From Pseudomonas lini (GTDB taxonomy: Bacteria; Pseudomonadota; Gammaproteobacteria; Pseudomonadales; Pseudomonadaceae): a stretch of 64,000 nt of DNA. The translations under genes and the position numbers were made by a program. The stretch is from positions 272,489 through 336,488 of the forward strand of contig NZ_JAUSSR010000009.1 of NCBI RefSeq assembly GCF_030812475.1, in the 5' to 3' direction. Positions within the stretch are counted from its first letter, which is position 1. Every line of letters begins with the position of its first letter. Below the pieces are notes generated by a model. That model saw only the letters and a program-made list of their open reading frames with translations, ran no database searches and was not told the origin of the DNA. Below, piece by piece: positions 16,744 through 25,118 of this stretch.

Positions 16744-17748
16744 TCAATGGACCGGCAACCGGGTCCGGGGAAGGTGCCCGGAGGAGGCGTCCTTGCCGTG
16801 GGCCCTGTATTGGCTCGGGCTTGCCCCGACATACTCTCGGAAGACCTTGCGAAAGGTCTGCACATCACTGTAACCGCACAGTGTCGCGATCTGCGCGATG
16901 GGGCGGCTGGTGCGCATCAGCAATCCCTGCGCGGATTTCATTCGCAGTTGCCGCACGTATTCCTGAGGCGTGGTCCCCAGATGCCGCTGGAAATGTCGCA
17001 GGACTGTCTGCTGGCTGACGGCCATGGCGTTGGCAAGCTCCGAGATGCGCACGTCCTGGGCAAAACGCTCTTCCAGCCACAGCTGAGCGTTGGCGGTGAG
17101 CGGGTCGTCTGCCAGGTGATCTTCGGCGGCCTGGTGCAGGCTCGTCACATCGCTCAACCAGCGGGCAAGCTCTGGGGTGGTGACGTACTCCACCACACGC
17201 GTGAGTAGCTGAATATCCGCCGCCAGGCCACTGCCGCTGATGACCCGTCCGTGTTCCACCACCGCCGAGCGATGATCAATGCGAATATTGGGGTACCTGC
17301 GGCGGAAGAGATGTATCAACGGGCGAGCAATCGTCGCGGTGCCATCGCCCAGGAGTCCAGCTTCGGCCAGCAGGAAAACCGCAGAGCCACTGGCCGAAAT
17401 CAGTGCGCCGCCGGCGTGCTGGCGAATCAACCACTGGCAGAGCAGGCCGTTTTTATCCAGCCAGGGCGGCAGTGTCGATTGGTCATCAAAGATGAAGGCC
17501 GGAAGATGGATCAGGTCATACTGGACCGGCGCGTCGAGGCCACCGTCGGAAGGGAGGGTTCTGCCTCCGGCCAATCGGGCAGGGCGTCCGTCGAGCGTCA
17601 GCAGATGAACGCGGGTCTGCATCGCAATCGGTTCGCGGGTGCGATACAGCTCAATGACTTGCCGGCCGATAAGCTCGAATGTATCAAGGAAGACACCCAG
17701 GCTGGAAAGGTAAGCGCCTGAGAGGCCGACGACTGCGAAACCCGACAT
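16744..17748 (-). CDS. GlxA-type AraC family regulator (DJ-1/PfpI-like N-terminal domain)
   Basis: 334 residues. Residues 1-190 match the DJ-1/PfpI-like sensor domain of GlxA-type regulators (FAVVGLSGAYLSSLGVFLDTFE near the N-terminus, FLLAEAGLLGDG later). The nucleophile-elbow cysteine of that fold is replaced: SASGSAVF stands where relatives have SVCTGAF, so it is a ligand sensor without hydrolase chemistry. Residues 225-325 carry the two AraC HTHs (VRISELANAMAVSQQTVLRHF and ATLCGYSDVQTFRKVFREYVG). It is convergent with the sulfation operon and lies downstream of two minus-strand SDR genes, whose control is plausible but unproven. Confidence 0.85.
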   Translation of the reverse strand: MSGFAVVGLSGAYLSSLGVFLDTFELIGRQVIELYRTREPIAMQTRVHLLTLDGRPARLAGGRTLPSDGGLDAPVQYDLIHLPAFIFDDQSTLPPWLDKNGLLCQWLIRQHAGGALISASGSAVFLLAEAGLLGDGTATIARPLIHLFRRRYPNIRIDHRSAVVEHGRVISGSGLAADIQLLTRVVEYVTTPELARWLSDVTSLHQAAEDHLADDPLTANAQLWLEERFAQDVRISELANAMAVSQQTVLRHFQRHLGTTPQEYVRQLRMKSAQGLLMRTSRPIAQIATLCGYSDVQTFRKVFREYVGASPSQYRAHGKDASSGHLPRTRLPVH

Positions 17749-17834
17749 TTATTGGTCCTTGTCAGTGGGGCGCCTTGGCGCAGTATGGCGCAAGCCAGGC
17801 GTCAGACGCATCTCTGTTCACCGGCATTGGCCAG

Positions 17835-18611
17835 TCAGCCGAACCGTGCGGGATTCAACACCGGCCCGGCCACGTGCTGGCCGCCGTCGCCATGCAGGGT
17901 CTCGCCATTGACAAAGGTGCAGGCGTCCGAAGCCAGAAACAACGCCGCTGCGCCAACGTCTTCAATCGGATCGCCCAGACGCCCCAATGGGAGCTGTTCG
18001 ATCATCAGGTCCATGACCCGGGCGCGACGCGCGTGGCACTGTCGCACTTCAGGCGTATCGGCCAATGGCAGCAGCAGGTTGGTGGTTATCTGGTAGCGCC
18101 CCCAGTCGACCGCCGCGGTTCGCGTCAGGCCAGCCAGGCTCCACGCGGCGCAGTTGTATGCGGCCAGCGCTTCGTTGACACCCTCGCCATAACGGTGTCC
18201 GACATTGACGATACGTCCGCCGCCTGCCTGTTGCATGGCGGGCAGTGCTGCCTGCATCGCGCACACCGCTGCCTGGATCCGGGCGAACGCGTCGTTGAAC
18301 GCATCGGCCGATTGCTCTTCAAGGGGAGCGATGACGGGCATGGGCAGGACGTTATTGACCAGCACATCGACACCGCCCAGTGCGGCGATGGCGGTTTGCA
18401 GTGTCGGGCCAACCTGTGCGTCAAAGGCGCCGACAAATGCGACGGCACAGCCGCCGCTGGCTTCAATGGTGTCGGCGACTTCCTGGGCGAGGGCGAGCTT
18501 TGGGTCCAGTATTGCCAACCGAGCACCTTCCCGCGCGAAACGGATGGCGATCCCGCGGCCGATCGCATCGGCGCCCAGGACCAGCACATGTTTACCTTGC
18601 AGCCGGCTCAT
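17835..18611 (-). CDS. Divergent SDR-fold protein lacking the catalytic Lys and Ser
   Basis: 258 residues clearly of SDR fold (VDVLVNNVLP, the LPLGRLGDPIEDVGAAALFLASD block, GETLHGDGGQ). Key positions are lost. The YxxxK motif reads AYNCAAW, so Y152 is kept but the Lys position (156) is Ala. The catalytic Ser position reads NVGHRYG, and the cofactor loop is LGADAIGRG, one residue shorter than TGxxxGxG. The gene is intact and overlaps its SDR neighbour by 4 bp (18608-18611). It may be a regulatory or structural partner of that SDR, or act by unusual chemistry; decay without frame damage is also possible. Confidence 0.75.
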   Translation of the reverse strand: MSRLQGKHVLVLGADAIGRGIAIRFAREGARLAILDPKLALAQEVADTIEASGGCAVAFVGAFDAQVGPTLQTAIAALGGVDVLVNNVLPMPVIAPLEEQSADAFNDAFARIQAAVCAMQAALPAMQQAGGGRIVNVGHRYGEGVNEALAAYNCAAWSLAGLTRTAAVDWGRYQITTNLLLPLADTPEVRQCHARRARVMDLMIEQLPLGRLGDPIEDVGAAALFLASDACTFVNGETLHGDGGQHVAGPVLNPARFG

Positions 18612-19420
18612 GGCGCAATCTCCTGCTGAAGAGGTTCCAGGGTGTGCAATTGAGGCAGACCGAGCAAGTTCTGACCGCCATCGATGTAGAGTGATTGTCC
18701 TGTGATGAATCGGCTGTCGTCGCTCGCGAGCCCCAACACCGCTGAACCGATATCTTCCTGAGCTCGTCCGTGACGACGCATGGGCGTCTGCCGGGCTACC
18801 CCTTCGAGCTTCTGCAGGTCATCACCATAAAAAGCCTGATATGCCGGACTCCAGCCGGAGGGCAACACCACGTTAACGGTAATGTTGTGACGTCCCCATT
18901 CGTTGGCCAGGGTTCGGGTGAGGCCGCGAATGGCCTCTTTGGCAGCGTTGTAGGCCAGCCCGTAGCGACTGCCATAGGCGCCGTTCACCGAGGCGAAGTT
19001 GATGATGCGGCCAGCGCCGGCCTGGATGAACCAGGGAAGCGCGGCTTGTCCGGTCCAGAGCGAAGCATACAACCCGGAGTGCAGCGCTACGTCGAGGAGC
19101 CCGTCGTTGACTGCAGATGCGGCAGGCGCCAGTGGCGGTACCACCTGGGCATTGTTGACCAGGATGTCGAGACGGCCGAAGTGCTGTGCCGCGTCCCGGA
19201 CCAGGCGCTGTGCCTGCGCCTTGTCGGTCAGGTCGGCGCGTATGAATATCGCTTCAGCACCCAACTGCTGCAAGGCGCTCACGACCTTTTTGCCCCTCTC
19301 TTCGGATCGTCCGTTGACGATCAGTTTCGCGCCTTCCTGGGCGAAACGCATGGCAATGCCCTCGCCGAGGCCTTGGGTGGATCCAGTGACGAGCGCCACC
19401 TTGCCGCTGAGCTGATTCAT
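18608..19420 (-). CDS. Short-chain dehydrogenase/reductase
   Basis: 270-residue classical SDR with TGSTQGLG at 12-19, LVNNAQ (87-92), catalytic S144, Y157 and K161 (YNAAK). The arginine in NGRSEERG after beta-2 suggests NADP(H). A strong AGGAGG ribosome site precedes the start. Its stop overlaps the degenerate SDR by 4 bp, so the two proteins are made in coupled fashion and may form a heteromer. Upstream by about 105 bp is the 3' end of the TetR gene in the same direction. Confidence 0.85.
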   Translation of the reverse strand: MNQLSGKVALVTGSTQGLGEGIAMRFAQEGAKLIVNGRSEERGKKVVSALQQLGAEAIFIRADLTDKAQAQRLVRDAAQHFGRLDILVNNAQVVPPLAPAASAVNDGLLDVALHSGLYASLWTGQAALPWFIQAGAGRIINFASVNGAYGSRYGLAYNAAKEAIRGLTRTLANEWGRHNITVNVVLPSGWSPAYQAFYGDDLQKLEGVARQTPMRRHGRAQEDIGSAVLGLASDDSRFITGQSLYIDGGQNLLGLPQLHTLEPLQQEIAP

Positions 19421-19526
19421 AATGATTCATCCTCCTAATGACGTTGCTGGCTCGAGCGAAGGTACTGATCACCCTTGCCCGGTCTGGTGCATTACCCAAC
19501 CGCTCTCAGGACGGGCGTCTTCGAAC

Positions 19527-20126
19527 TCAACGCTCAATACCCTTGCAGAAGAGGCGGCAGTATTGGTCGATGATGTACGTCGCGTCATGTCCGGGGTTGC
19601 GCTGCAGTCTCAAGGCGGCGCAATGACACAGGTCGATCAGGGCGCGCACGGCGAGTTGGCAATCGATGTCAGCGCTCAATTGGCCCTCTGCGCGCGCATC
19701 CTCAAGCATCTGCTCGAGCAGGGCTCGGTATTCGCGCCTCTGTGCACGGACCGCAACCTGCTGGTCCTGGCCCAGATAACGACGTTGTTCGGCGAGCACG
19801 ATCATGCAATCCCGATGGGTGTCCAGATCGTGCAAATAGGCATGAATCACGGCATGAATCTGATCGGCCAGCGGCGCTCCGGTGTTCTGCGTGATCTGGC
19901 GTAGCCGGTTGGTCGACTCCTCAACGGCATAGATGCACACCGCTTCCAGTGCGCTTTCCTTGGTCGGGAAGTAGTAGTACAGGCTTGCCTGTTTTAGATT
20001 GAGCCGATCGGCGATGTCTTGAGTCCGGCAGCCATGGAAGCCCTTTTCAGCAATCACCGAGGCGGCGGCCATCAGAATTTCCAGGCGACGTCGGGAATAC
20101 TTGTCGGTACTTGGCCTGTTAGACAT
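19527..20126 (-). CDS. TetR family transcriptional regulator
   Basis: 199 residues. The N-terminal HTH is classical: YSRRRLEILMAAASVIAEKG, then CRTQDIADRLNLKQASLYYYFPTKESAL with the conserved YYYF. The C-terminal ligand domain is helical, ending DATYIIDQYCRLF, as in the KstR2/BM3R1-like group. The start at 20126 is preferred (GGAAA 7 nt upstream) to 20183. The 18-bp near-palindrome at 20189, 63 bp upstream, is a likely autoregulatory operator, and a second copy lies upstream of the VOC and ArsR-MarR genes at 7577. It may therefore couple both halves of the island. Confidence 0.85.
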   Translation of the reverse strand: MSNRPSTDKYSRRRLEILMAAASVIAEKGFHGCRTQDIADRLNLKQASLYYYFPTKESALEAVCIYAVEESTNRLRQITQNTGAPLADQIHAVIHAYLHDLDTHRDCMIVLAEQRRYLGQDQQVAVRAQRREYRALLEQMLEDARAEGQLSADIDCQLAVRALIDLCHCAALRLQRNPGHDATYIIDQYCRLFCKGIER

Positions 20127-20188
20127 GGTTATTTCCGGGGCATGGCAATGGAGAGGGTGCAGGCACGGTAGCTGGCACTTCAAAGGAA

Positions 20189-20209
20189 TTCAATAGATCT
20201 ATAGAAAAA
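20189..20209. promoter_or_regulatory. TetR-type operator, motif A copy 2
   Basis: TTCAATAGATCTATAGAA (20189-20206) followed by AAA is an 18-bp near-palindrome with a single mismatched pair, centred on ATAGATCTAT. It is 20/21 identical to 7577-7597. It lies between the divergent TetR (start 20126) and PhyH (start 20404) genes and is best explained as the TetR protein's own operator. Confidence 0.65.
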
Positions 20210-20403
20210 CGCGATACGGCGTTGAGGGGGTGTTTATTCGCTTCACAACTGCGGAGCGTCCGAAAAACAGGGTGGGCGGTCGAGATGTTGAATCCACCCC
20301 CTGATTATGTCGAATACGACCCTAATGGTGGGGGCGAAGGGGTGGCAGCATGGGGCATCATCAACCTGCTTGGCCGAACGCGAGCCAGAAGGATAGACGG
20401 TCC

Positions 20404-21411
20404 ATGAACAATAAAAATGCACAAGCCGTACCGTTGGAACAGCCCCGGACAATGGGGCAGTTGAAGACTGCCAATCATTTGCTCGGTGACCGCGAGGCGC
20501 TCAACAAGGCTTGGGAGCGAGACGGTTACTGGTACTTCAAGGATGTATTGGACAAAGGCGTGATCGGCGAAATGCGTGCGCGCTGGATCGACTATCTCCA
20601 GCGCCATGGTCTGATCGATCCGGGTGTCAATGAAAACCGCTACAACGGGTCCAGTTTCGAAGGCAAGAGCGTTTCTCCCGCCGAGCTGGCGCGTGTCAGC
20701 GAGTTCAATCACAACAACATGCACCGCATGCTGACCGAGAACCCGAAGATTGTCGCCACCATGAAGGAGTTGCTGGGCGACGATCCGTTCTGGTTACCTA
20801 TCGCCGAATACCGGGCGAATCCACCTGTGGAAGATCCGGGCCAGAACCGTTTTATCTATCCGCACCAGGATGGCTTTTACAGCCGTGGCCTGGAGATGAA
20901 AATCTGCTGGGTGCCCATCGATACGGTGGACGATGAAGTGGGCGGCTGTGCCTGGGTGGAGGGTGCCCATCGCGGCCCGATTCTGCATGATCTGAGCAAC
21001 CCGCCACAGTTCCCCATTCCAACCGACCTCATTCCCATCGAGGGTTGGAAACGTGCCGATTTCGAAGCCGGGGATATCATGATTTTCGACTTGAATCTGC
21101 CGCATAGCGGGCTCACTAATCAGTCCCGGGACCGCTTTCGCATGTCGATGGACATTCGTGTGACCGAAGCTTCGGGCAAGGTGCCCTCGATTGGCAGTGT
21201 GGTGAGCATTACGCCGCAGCAAATCACCCTGCGTGACGACAGCACTCAACTAGAGAGGACATTCGATATCGAGCCCCAGACGTACGTGCGCGGGACCGAT
21301 GGCAAGAAGCGCGAAGGTGCTGACATTCCGCAGACGTTCCAGCACGGCGAGACCGTACTCGTCAACAGCGACGACGGACGGGCGGCGACATTGGTGCGTT
21401 CGATTCACTGA
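20404..21411 (+). CDS. PhyH family Fe(II)/2-oxoglutarate dioxygenase
   Basis: 335 residues. The iron facial triad is visible: H154 and D156 in YPHQDGFYS and H234 in LPHSGLTNQ. A 2-oxoglutarate-binding Arg follows (RDRFRMS, 242-248). The segment MIFDLNLPHSG is the usual second beta-strand pair of the phytanoyl-CoA dioxygenase family. Members hydroxylate acyl-CoAs, terpenoids or phosphonates. Here the neighbours (SDR, aldehyde dehydrogenase) suggest hydroxylation followed by stepwise oxidation. In-frame ATG at 20350 was rejected since 20404 matches a normal N-terminus. It is divergent from the TetR gene. Confidence 0.85.
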   Translation: MNNKNAQAVPLEQPRTMGQLKTANHLLGDREALNKAWERDGYWYFKDVLDKGVIGEMRARWIDYLQRHGLIDPGVNENRYNGSSFEGKSVSPAELARVSEFNHNNMHRMLTENPKIVATMKELLGDDPFWLPIAEYRANPPVEDPGQNRFIYPHQDGFYSRGLEMKICWVPIDTVDDEVGGCAWVEGAHRGPILHDLSNPPQFPIPTDLIPIEGWKRADFEAGDIMIFDLNLPHSGLTNQSRDRFRMSMDIRVTEASGKVPSIGSVVSITPQQITLRDDSTQLERTFDIEPQTYVRGTDGKKREGADIPQTFQHGETVLVNSDDGRAATLVRSIH

Positions 21412-21528
21412 TTCCCTGACTGAAAACCGAGTGGCCAGATGGCTCCCCGGCGCGCCATGCCCATCGGGCAGGCGGGCCGGGGTCATCCTGCTGCCTGCTC
21501 GGACCCCGCACGAATTCGGAGTTCCATC

Positions 21529-22359
21529 ATGCCTCAACCCAAGCATTACAACGCCACATTGGCCGGTAAGGTCGCGATCGTCACGGGAGCTGGCGCCGAA
21601 GGCGACGGCATCGGGATCGGCCGTGCCATCGCCGTCGTTCTCGCCGGCGAAGGGGCCAAGGTATGCCTCGTTGACCTAGACGCCCAACGTGCGCAGGACA
21701 CTCTCAAGCATATCCAGGACATGGGCGCTGAAGCCTTCGTTTGCACCGGCAACGTGACGCTGCGCGATGACTGTGCCCGCATTGTCGAGCAAACGGTCGC
21801 CCTTTACGGTCGCCTCGATATTTTGGTCAACAACGTCGGTGTGGCGACGCCAGTCACCCTGGACGCGCCGGACGAAGAGGCGTGGATGCGGGTGCTCAAC
21901 ATCAACCTGACCAGCGCGATGCTGATGAGCCGCTACTCCGTGCCTGAAATGATTCGCAACGGTGCCGGTTCGATCATCAATATTTCTTCGATAGCAGGCA
22001 TTCGCGCCCATGGAAGTATCGCCTATGGACCATCGAAAGCTGCAATGGCTGCGCTTGCGCGCGAATTGACCGTTCTTTATGGGCGCCAGGGCATTCGCGC
22101 CAACACGGTCGCTCCTGGTCATGTGCTCACTCCCTTAGCGATGTCGCTGCTGCCCGCACAGATGCGCGTCACGCGTAAAAATGTCGGCCCGCTCGGCATT
22201 GAAGGTGACGGGTGGGACGTTGCCCTGGCGGTTCGATTCCTGGCCAGCGATGAAGCGCGCTTCATCACCGGCGTGCACCTGCCGGTCGACGGTGGCGTGA
22301 CGGAGATCGGCCCGATGTCCGCGCATGCGTTGATCGAGGCAGGTGCGGACGAAAACTGA
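21529..22359 (+). CDS. Short-chain dehydrogenase/reductase with an expanded cofactor loop
   Basis: 276 residues. The glycine-rich loop is longer than usual, reading TGAGAEGDGIGIGRA (19-33). The rest is classical: LVDLD (47-51), NNVG (101-104), catalytic S153, Y166 and K170 (YGPSK), and C-terminal FITGVHLPVDGGV. D49/D51 favours NAD. The start at 21529 has GGAG upstream. It lies between the PhyH dioxygenase and the aldehyde dehydrogenase and could oxidise the hydroxylated product. A GC-rich hairpin (22386-22405) follows. Confidence 0.85.
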   Translation: MPQPKHYNATLAGKVAIVTGAGAEGDGIGIGRAIAVVLAGEGAKVCLVDLDAQRAQDTLKHIQDMGAEAFVCTGNVTLRDDCARIVEQTVALYGRLDILVNNVGVATPVTLDAPDEEAWMRVLNINLTSAMLMSRYSVPEMIRNGAGSIINISSIAGIRAHGSIAYGPSKAAMAALARELTVLYGRQGIRANTVAPGHVLTPLAMSLLPAQMRVTRKNVGPLGIEGDGWDVALAVRFLASDEARFITGVHLPVDGGVTEIGPMSAHALIEAGADEN

Positions 22360-22385
22360 TCAGTTTCACTGTCCCGTTTATCCAT

Positions 22386-22405
22386 GGGCCCCGTTTGAGG
22401 GGCCC
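22386..22405. terminator. GC hairpin between SDR and aldehyde dehydrogenase genes
   Basis: GGGCCCC and GGGGCCC form a perfect 7-bp stem with loop GTTTGA. There is no following T-run, so it is a processing or partial-termination structure at best. Confidence 0.35.
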
Positions 22406-22452
22406 GCCTACGTTGCAAGGCCACACTGGGTAAGCCAAAAGGAATCTGGACG

Positions 22453-23946
22453 ATGATATTCATTCCCCCGAACCCGGCGCAGCACGCTGCGATTGCCGCC
22501 ACGTTGCCCCCTGTCAACCTGCTGATTGGTGAGCGCAGCCTTGGGCGCGGGAGCGGCGGCACATTCAGTCACCGCAATACCGCGACGGGACAGTTTCAGA
22601 TGGATATTCCCATGGCGGGGCGCGATGAAGTCGTGATGGCCGTTGCTGCTGCACGCGCCGCTTACCCGGCATGGCGTGCGATGAAGCCTGTCCAGCGCCG
22701 ACAGATTCTTGATCGTTTTGCCGACCTGATTGATCAAAACATGGAGCGTTTTACGCAAATTGCCGTGGTCGAAAACGGCATTCCGTTAAGCACCATGGTG
22801 CACGGCATGGCGCCGCGTATCAGTGCCTGGGTGCGCTACTACGCCGGTTGGGCGGACAAGATCGAAGGGCTCGTAACGGGTGCATCGCCAGCGGGTCATT
22901 TCGAGTACACAGTCCCTGAGCCCTATGGCGTGATCGGGCATATCATCACCTGGAACGCGCCTTTGCTGTCCTTGGCGATGAAAGTCCCGCCGTCGCTTGC
23001 GGTGGGCAACACCGTTGTGATCAAGCCCGCCCAATCCACACCTTTCAGTTCGCAACTATTTGCCGAGCTGGCGCTTGAGGCCGGTGTGCCGCCAGGTGTC
23101 ATCAACGTGTTGCCAGGTGGGGTCGCGGCAGGTGCGGCACTGGTGAGCCATCCGGGTGTGGACAAGATCTCCTTTACCGGCGGCCCGGAAGCCGCCCGAG
23201 CGATCATGCGGGCCGCGTCAGACACCCTTAAGCCATTGGTGTTTGAGTTGGGCGGTAAATCAGCCAACATTGTTTTTCCTGATGTCGACATTGCTTCCAC
23301 GGCAGCTTATTGCGCCACATTCGGCCTGTCCAATAGCGGGCAAGGTTGCGCGCTGCCAACCCGTTTGATCATTCATGAGGCGGTGTACGAGCCGTTTCTG
23401 GAAGCATTGCAGGCCACTGTCGAACAATTGCCGTATGGCGACCCGCTCAACGAGAACGTGATCGTTGGGCCAATGGTCGACACGAAGGCCAGTGGACGAG
23501 TGCTGGATATGATCGGCGCAGCGCGTGCTGGCAATGTTGGCCGCTTTCTCGCTGGAGGCACCGCAGTGCAGGGGCAGGGCAATTTCATCCAGCCCACCCT
23601 CATTGCCGATACGGACCCCTACGCCTCCATTGCCCAGAAAGAGGTCTTCGGGCCGGTGCTTTGCGCCTTCAAAGTCCGCGATGAAAACGAGGCTGTAGCC
23701 CTCGCCAATGCAACCGAATATGGATTGGCCGCTTACGTGCAAACGAATGACCTGAACGTCAGCCAGCGTCTCATTCATCGCCTGCACGCGGGCACGGTAT
23801 ACATCAACCGGGCCACTCCCGCCTTGCATCCTGCATCGCCGTTTGGGGGCGTTGGCCTCTCGGGATTTGGCCGTGAGGGAGGCAAGGCGGGCCTCGATGA
23901 GTTCATCCGTATCAAGGGCGTCGGGGTGAGCGTGATGCCTGAGTGA
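22453..23946 (+). CDS. NAD(P)-dependent aldehyde dehydrogenase
   Basis: 497 residues, normal length. The general-base Glu is in LVFELGGKSANIVF (about residue 268), and the catalytic Cys is in NSGQGCALP (about 300). GHIITWNAPL and the FTGG cofactor segment, EVFGPVL and the C-terminal PFGGVGLSGFGREGG block are all intact. It oxidises an aldehyde to the acid, perhaps the product of the preceding SDR or of the LuxC-type reductase running in reverse. It is followed by the nitronate-monooxygenase-like pair in the same direction. Confidence 0.9.
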   Translation: MIFIPPNPAQHAAIAATLPPVNLLIGERSLGRGSGGTFSHRNTATGQFQMDIPMAGRDEVVMAVAAARAAYPAWRAMKPVQRRQILDRFADLIDQNMERFTQIAVVENGIPLSTMVHGMAPRISAWVRYYAGWADKIEGLVTGASPAGHFEYTVPEPYGVIGHIITWNAPLLSLAMKVPPSLAVGNTVVIKPAQSTPFSSQLFAELALEAGVPPGVINVLPGGVAAGAALVSHPGVDKISFTGGPEAARAIMRAASDTLKPLVFELGGKSANIVFPDVDIASTAAYCATFGLSNSGQGCALPTRLIIHEAVYEPFLEALQATVEQLPYGDPLNENVIVGPMVDTKASGRVLDMIGAARAGNVGRFLAGGTAVQGQGNFIQPTLIADTDPYASIAQKEVFGPVLCAFKVRDENEAVALANATEYGLAAYVQTNDLNVSQRLIHRLHAGTVYINRATPALHPASPFGGVGLSGFGREGGKAGLDEFIRIKGVGVSVMPE

Positions 23947-23998
23947 GCAATGACCGGGAGGCTTGTTCGGTCGGGGACAGCATGATAAGTTGAATGAC

Positions 23999-24014
23999 GT
24001 TCAAATATAAGAAC
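23999..24014. promoter_or_regulatory. Operator-like inverted repeat, motif B copy 2
   Basis: GTTCAAATATAAGAAC, a GTTC/GAAC inverted repeat with an 8-bp AT spacer, lies 34 bp upstream of the first nitronate-monooxygenase-like gene. The 24-bp surrounding stretch (23993-24016) matches 27097-27120 at 22 positions. Because it is so close to the start codon, binding would block transcription or initiation. Confidence 0.6.
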
Positions 24015-24047
24015 AAGCAAATATCAGCGCATGAGGAGAAGGGCATC

Positions 24048-25022
24048 ATGAAAACTGCAGTGACGGAGCTGCTGGGCATTCGCTACCCGATTATTCAGGG
24101 GGGCATGATGTGGGTGGGGCGCGCCGAACTGGCTTCTGCGGTTTCCAATGCCGGTGGGCTTGGCATTCTGACCGCGCTGACGCAGCCGACGCCTGATGCG
24201 TTGCGCGATGAGATTGAACGTTGCCGCACGCTCACTCGTGAGCCTTTCGGCGTTAACTTGACCGTACTGCCGACGGCGAGCCCGCCGCCCTATGCCGAGT
24301 ATCTTCAGGCAATTATCGACAGCGGCGTGAAGATCGTTGAGACAGCAGGTAACTGTCCCAAGGAATACTTTGACAAGCTCAAGGCAGCCGGCATCACCAT
24401 CCTGCACAAGTGCACCTCGGTCCGCCATGCACTGAGTGCGCAACGCAGTGGCGTCGATGTCATCAGTATCGACAGCTTCGAATGCGCGGGGCACCCCGGC
24501 GAAGATGATGTCGGCGGCCTGGTGCTGATCCCGGCAGCGGTCAAGGCGCTCAGCATCCCGGTCATCGCCTCCGGCGGCATTGCCGATGGCTATGGATTGG
24601 CGGCTGCACTGGTGCTCGGCGCGCAGGGCGTAAACATGGGTACACGTTTCATGCTCACGCAGGAGGCGCCGATCCATTCCGGCATCAAGGAATCAGTGGT
24701 GCAAGGCAGCGAGCGCGACACCGTTTTGATTTTCCGAACCCTGAAAAACAGCGGCAGGGTGTTCAAGAACGCCATTTCCGAGCAGGTCGTGGCCATCGAG
24801 CGTCAGCCTGGTGGCTGCACATTCGAGGACGTGCGTCCGCTGGTAGCTGGTGCTCGAGGTCGCGCGACGCTGGAGTCGGGCAACGTGAACGACGGCCTGG
24901 TGTGGGCCAGCCAGTCAATTGGCCTGATGAATGACATTCCCACCTGCAAGGAATTGCTCGATCGCATGGTACGCGAATGCCGAGTACAACTTGCCCAGGC
25001 GGCAGAACTGGCTTCAGCCTGA
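24048..25022 (+). CDS. Nitronate monooxygenase/2-nitropropane-dioxygenase-like flavoprotein (first of two)
   Basis: 324 residues of the FMN TIM-barrel family: GIRYPIIQGGMMWVG at the N-terminus, FGVNLTVLP, SFECAGHPGED with the His typical of the family, PVIASGGIADG and GAQGVNMGTRFMLTQEAP for phosphate binding. Family members oxidise alkyl nitronates or act as FabK-like enoyl reductases; context with CoA-ester enzymes makes an enoyl-CoA reductase or dehydrogenase role possible. The start at 24048 has GAGGAGAAGG upstream. The second copy follows 96 bp later. Confidence 0.8.
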   Translation: MKTAVTELLGIRYPIIQGGMMWVGRAELASAVSNAGGLGILTALTQPTPDALRDEIERCRTLTREPFGVNLTVLPTASPPPYAEYLQAIIDSGVKIVETAGNCPKEYFDKLKAAGITILHKCTSVRHALSAQRSGVDVISIDSFECAGHPGEDDVGGLVLIPAAVKALSIPVIASGGIADGYGLAAALVLGAQGVNMGTRFMLTQEAPIHSGIKESVVQGSERDTVLIFRTLKNSGRVFKNAISEQVVAIERQPGGCTFEDVRPLVAGARGRATLESGNVNDGLVWASQSIGLMNDIPTCKELLDRMVRECRVQLAQAAELASA

Positions 25023-25118
25023 TCGACACCGACGGGAAGTGCTTTATGGCGCGCTGCGACTGCAGAGCGCCTTTGCGCCGACTGTCGGGCCAGGCATCAC
25101 CTCCTCGAGCGAGTCATC

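Noticed and set aside
16744..17748. PfpI-type protease or glyoxalase activity of the AraC regulator
   Set aside because: The nucleophile cysteine of the DJ-1/PfpI fold is missing and the protein has two AraC HTHs, so a sensor role is more likely.
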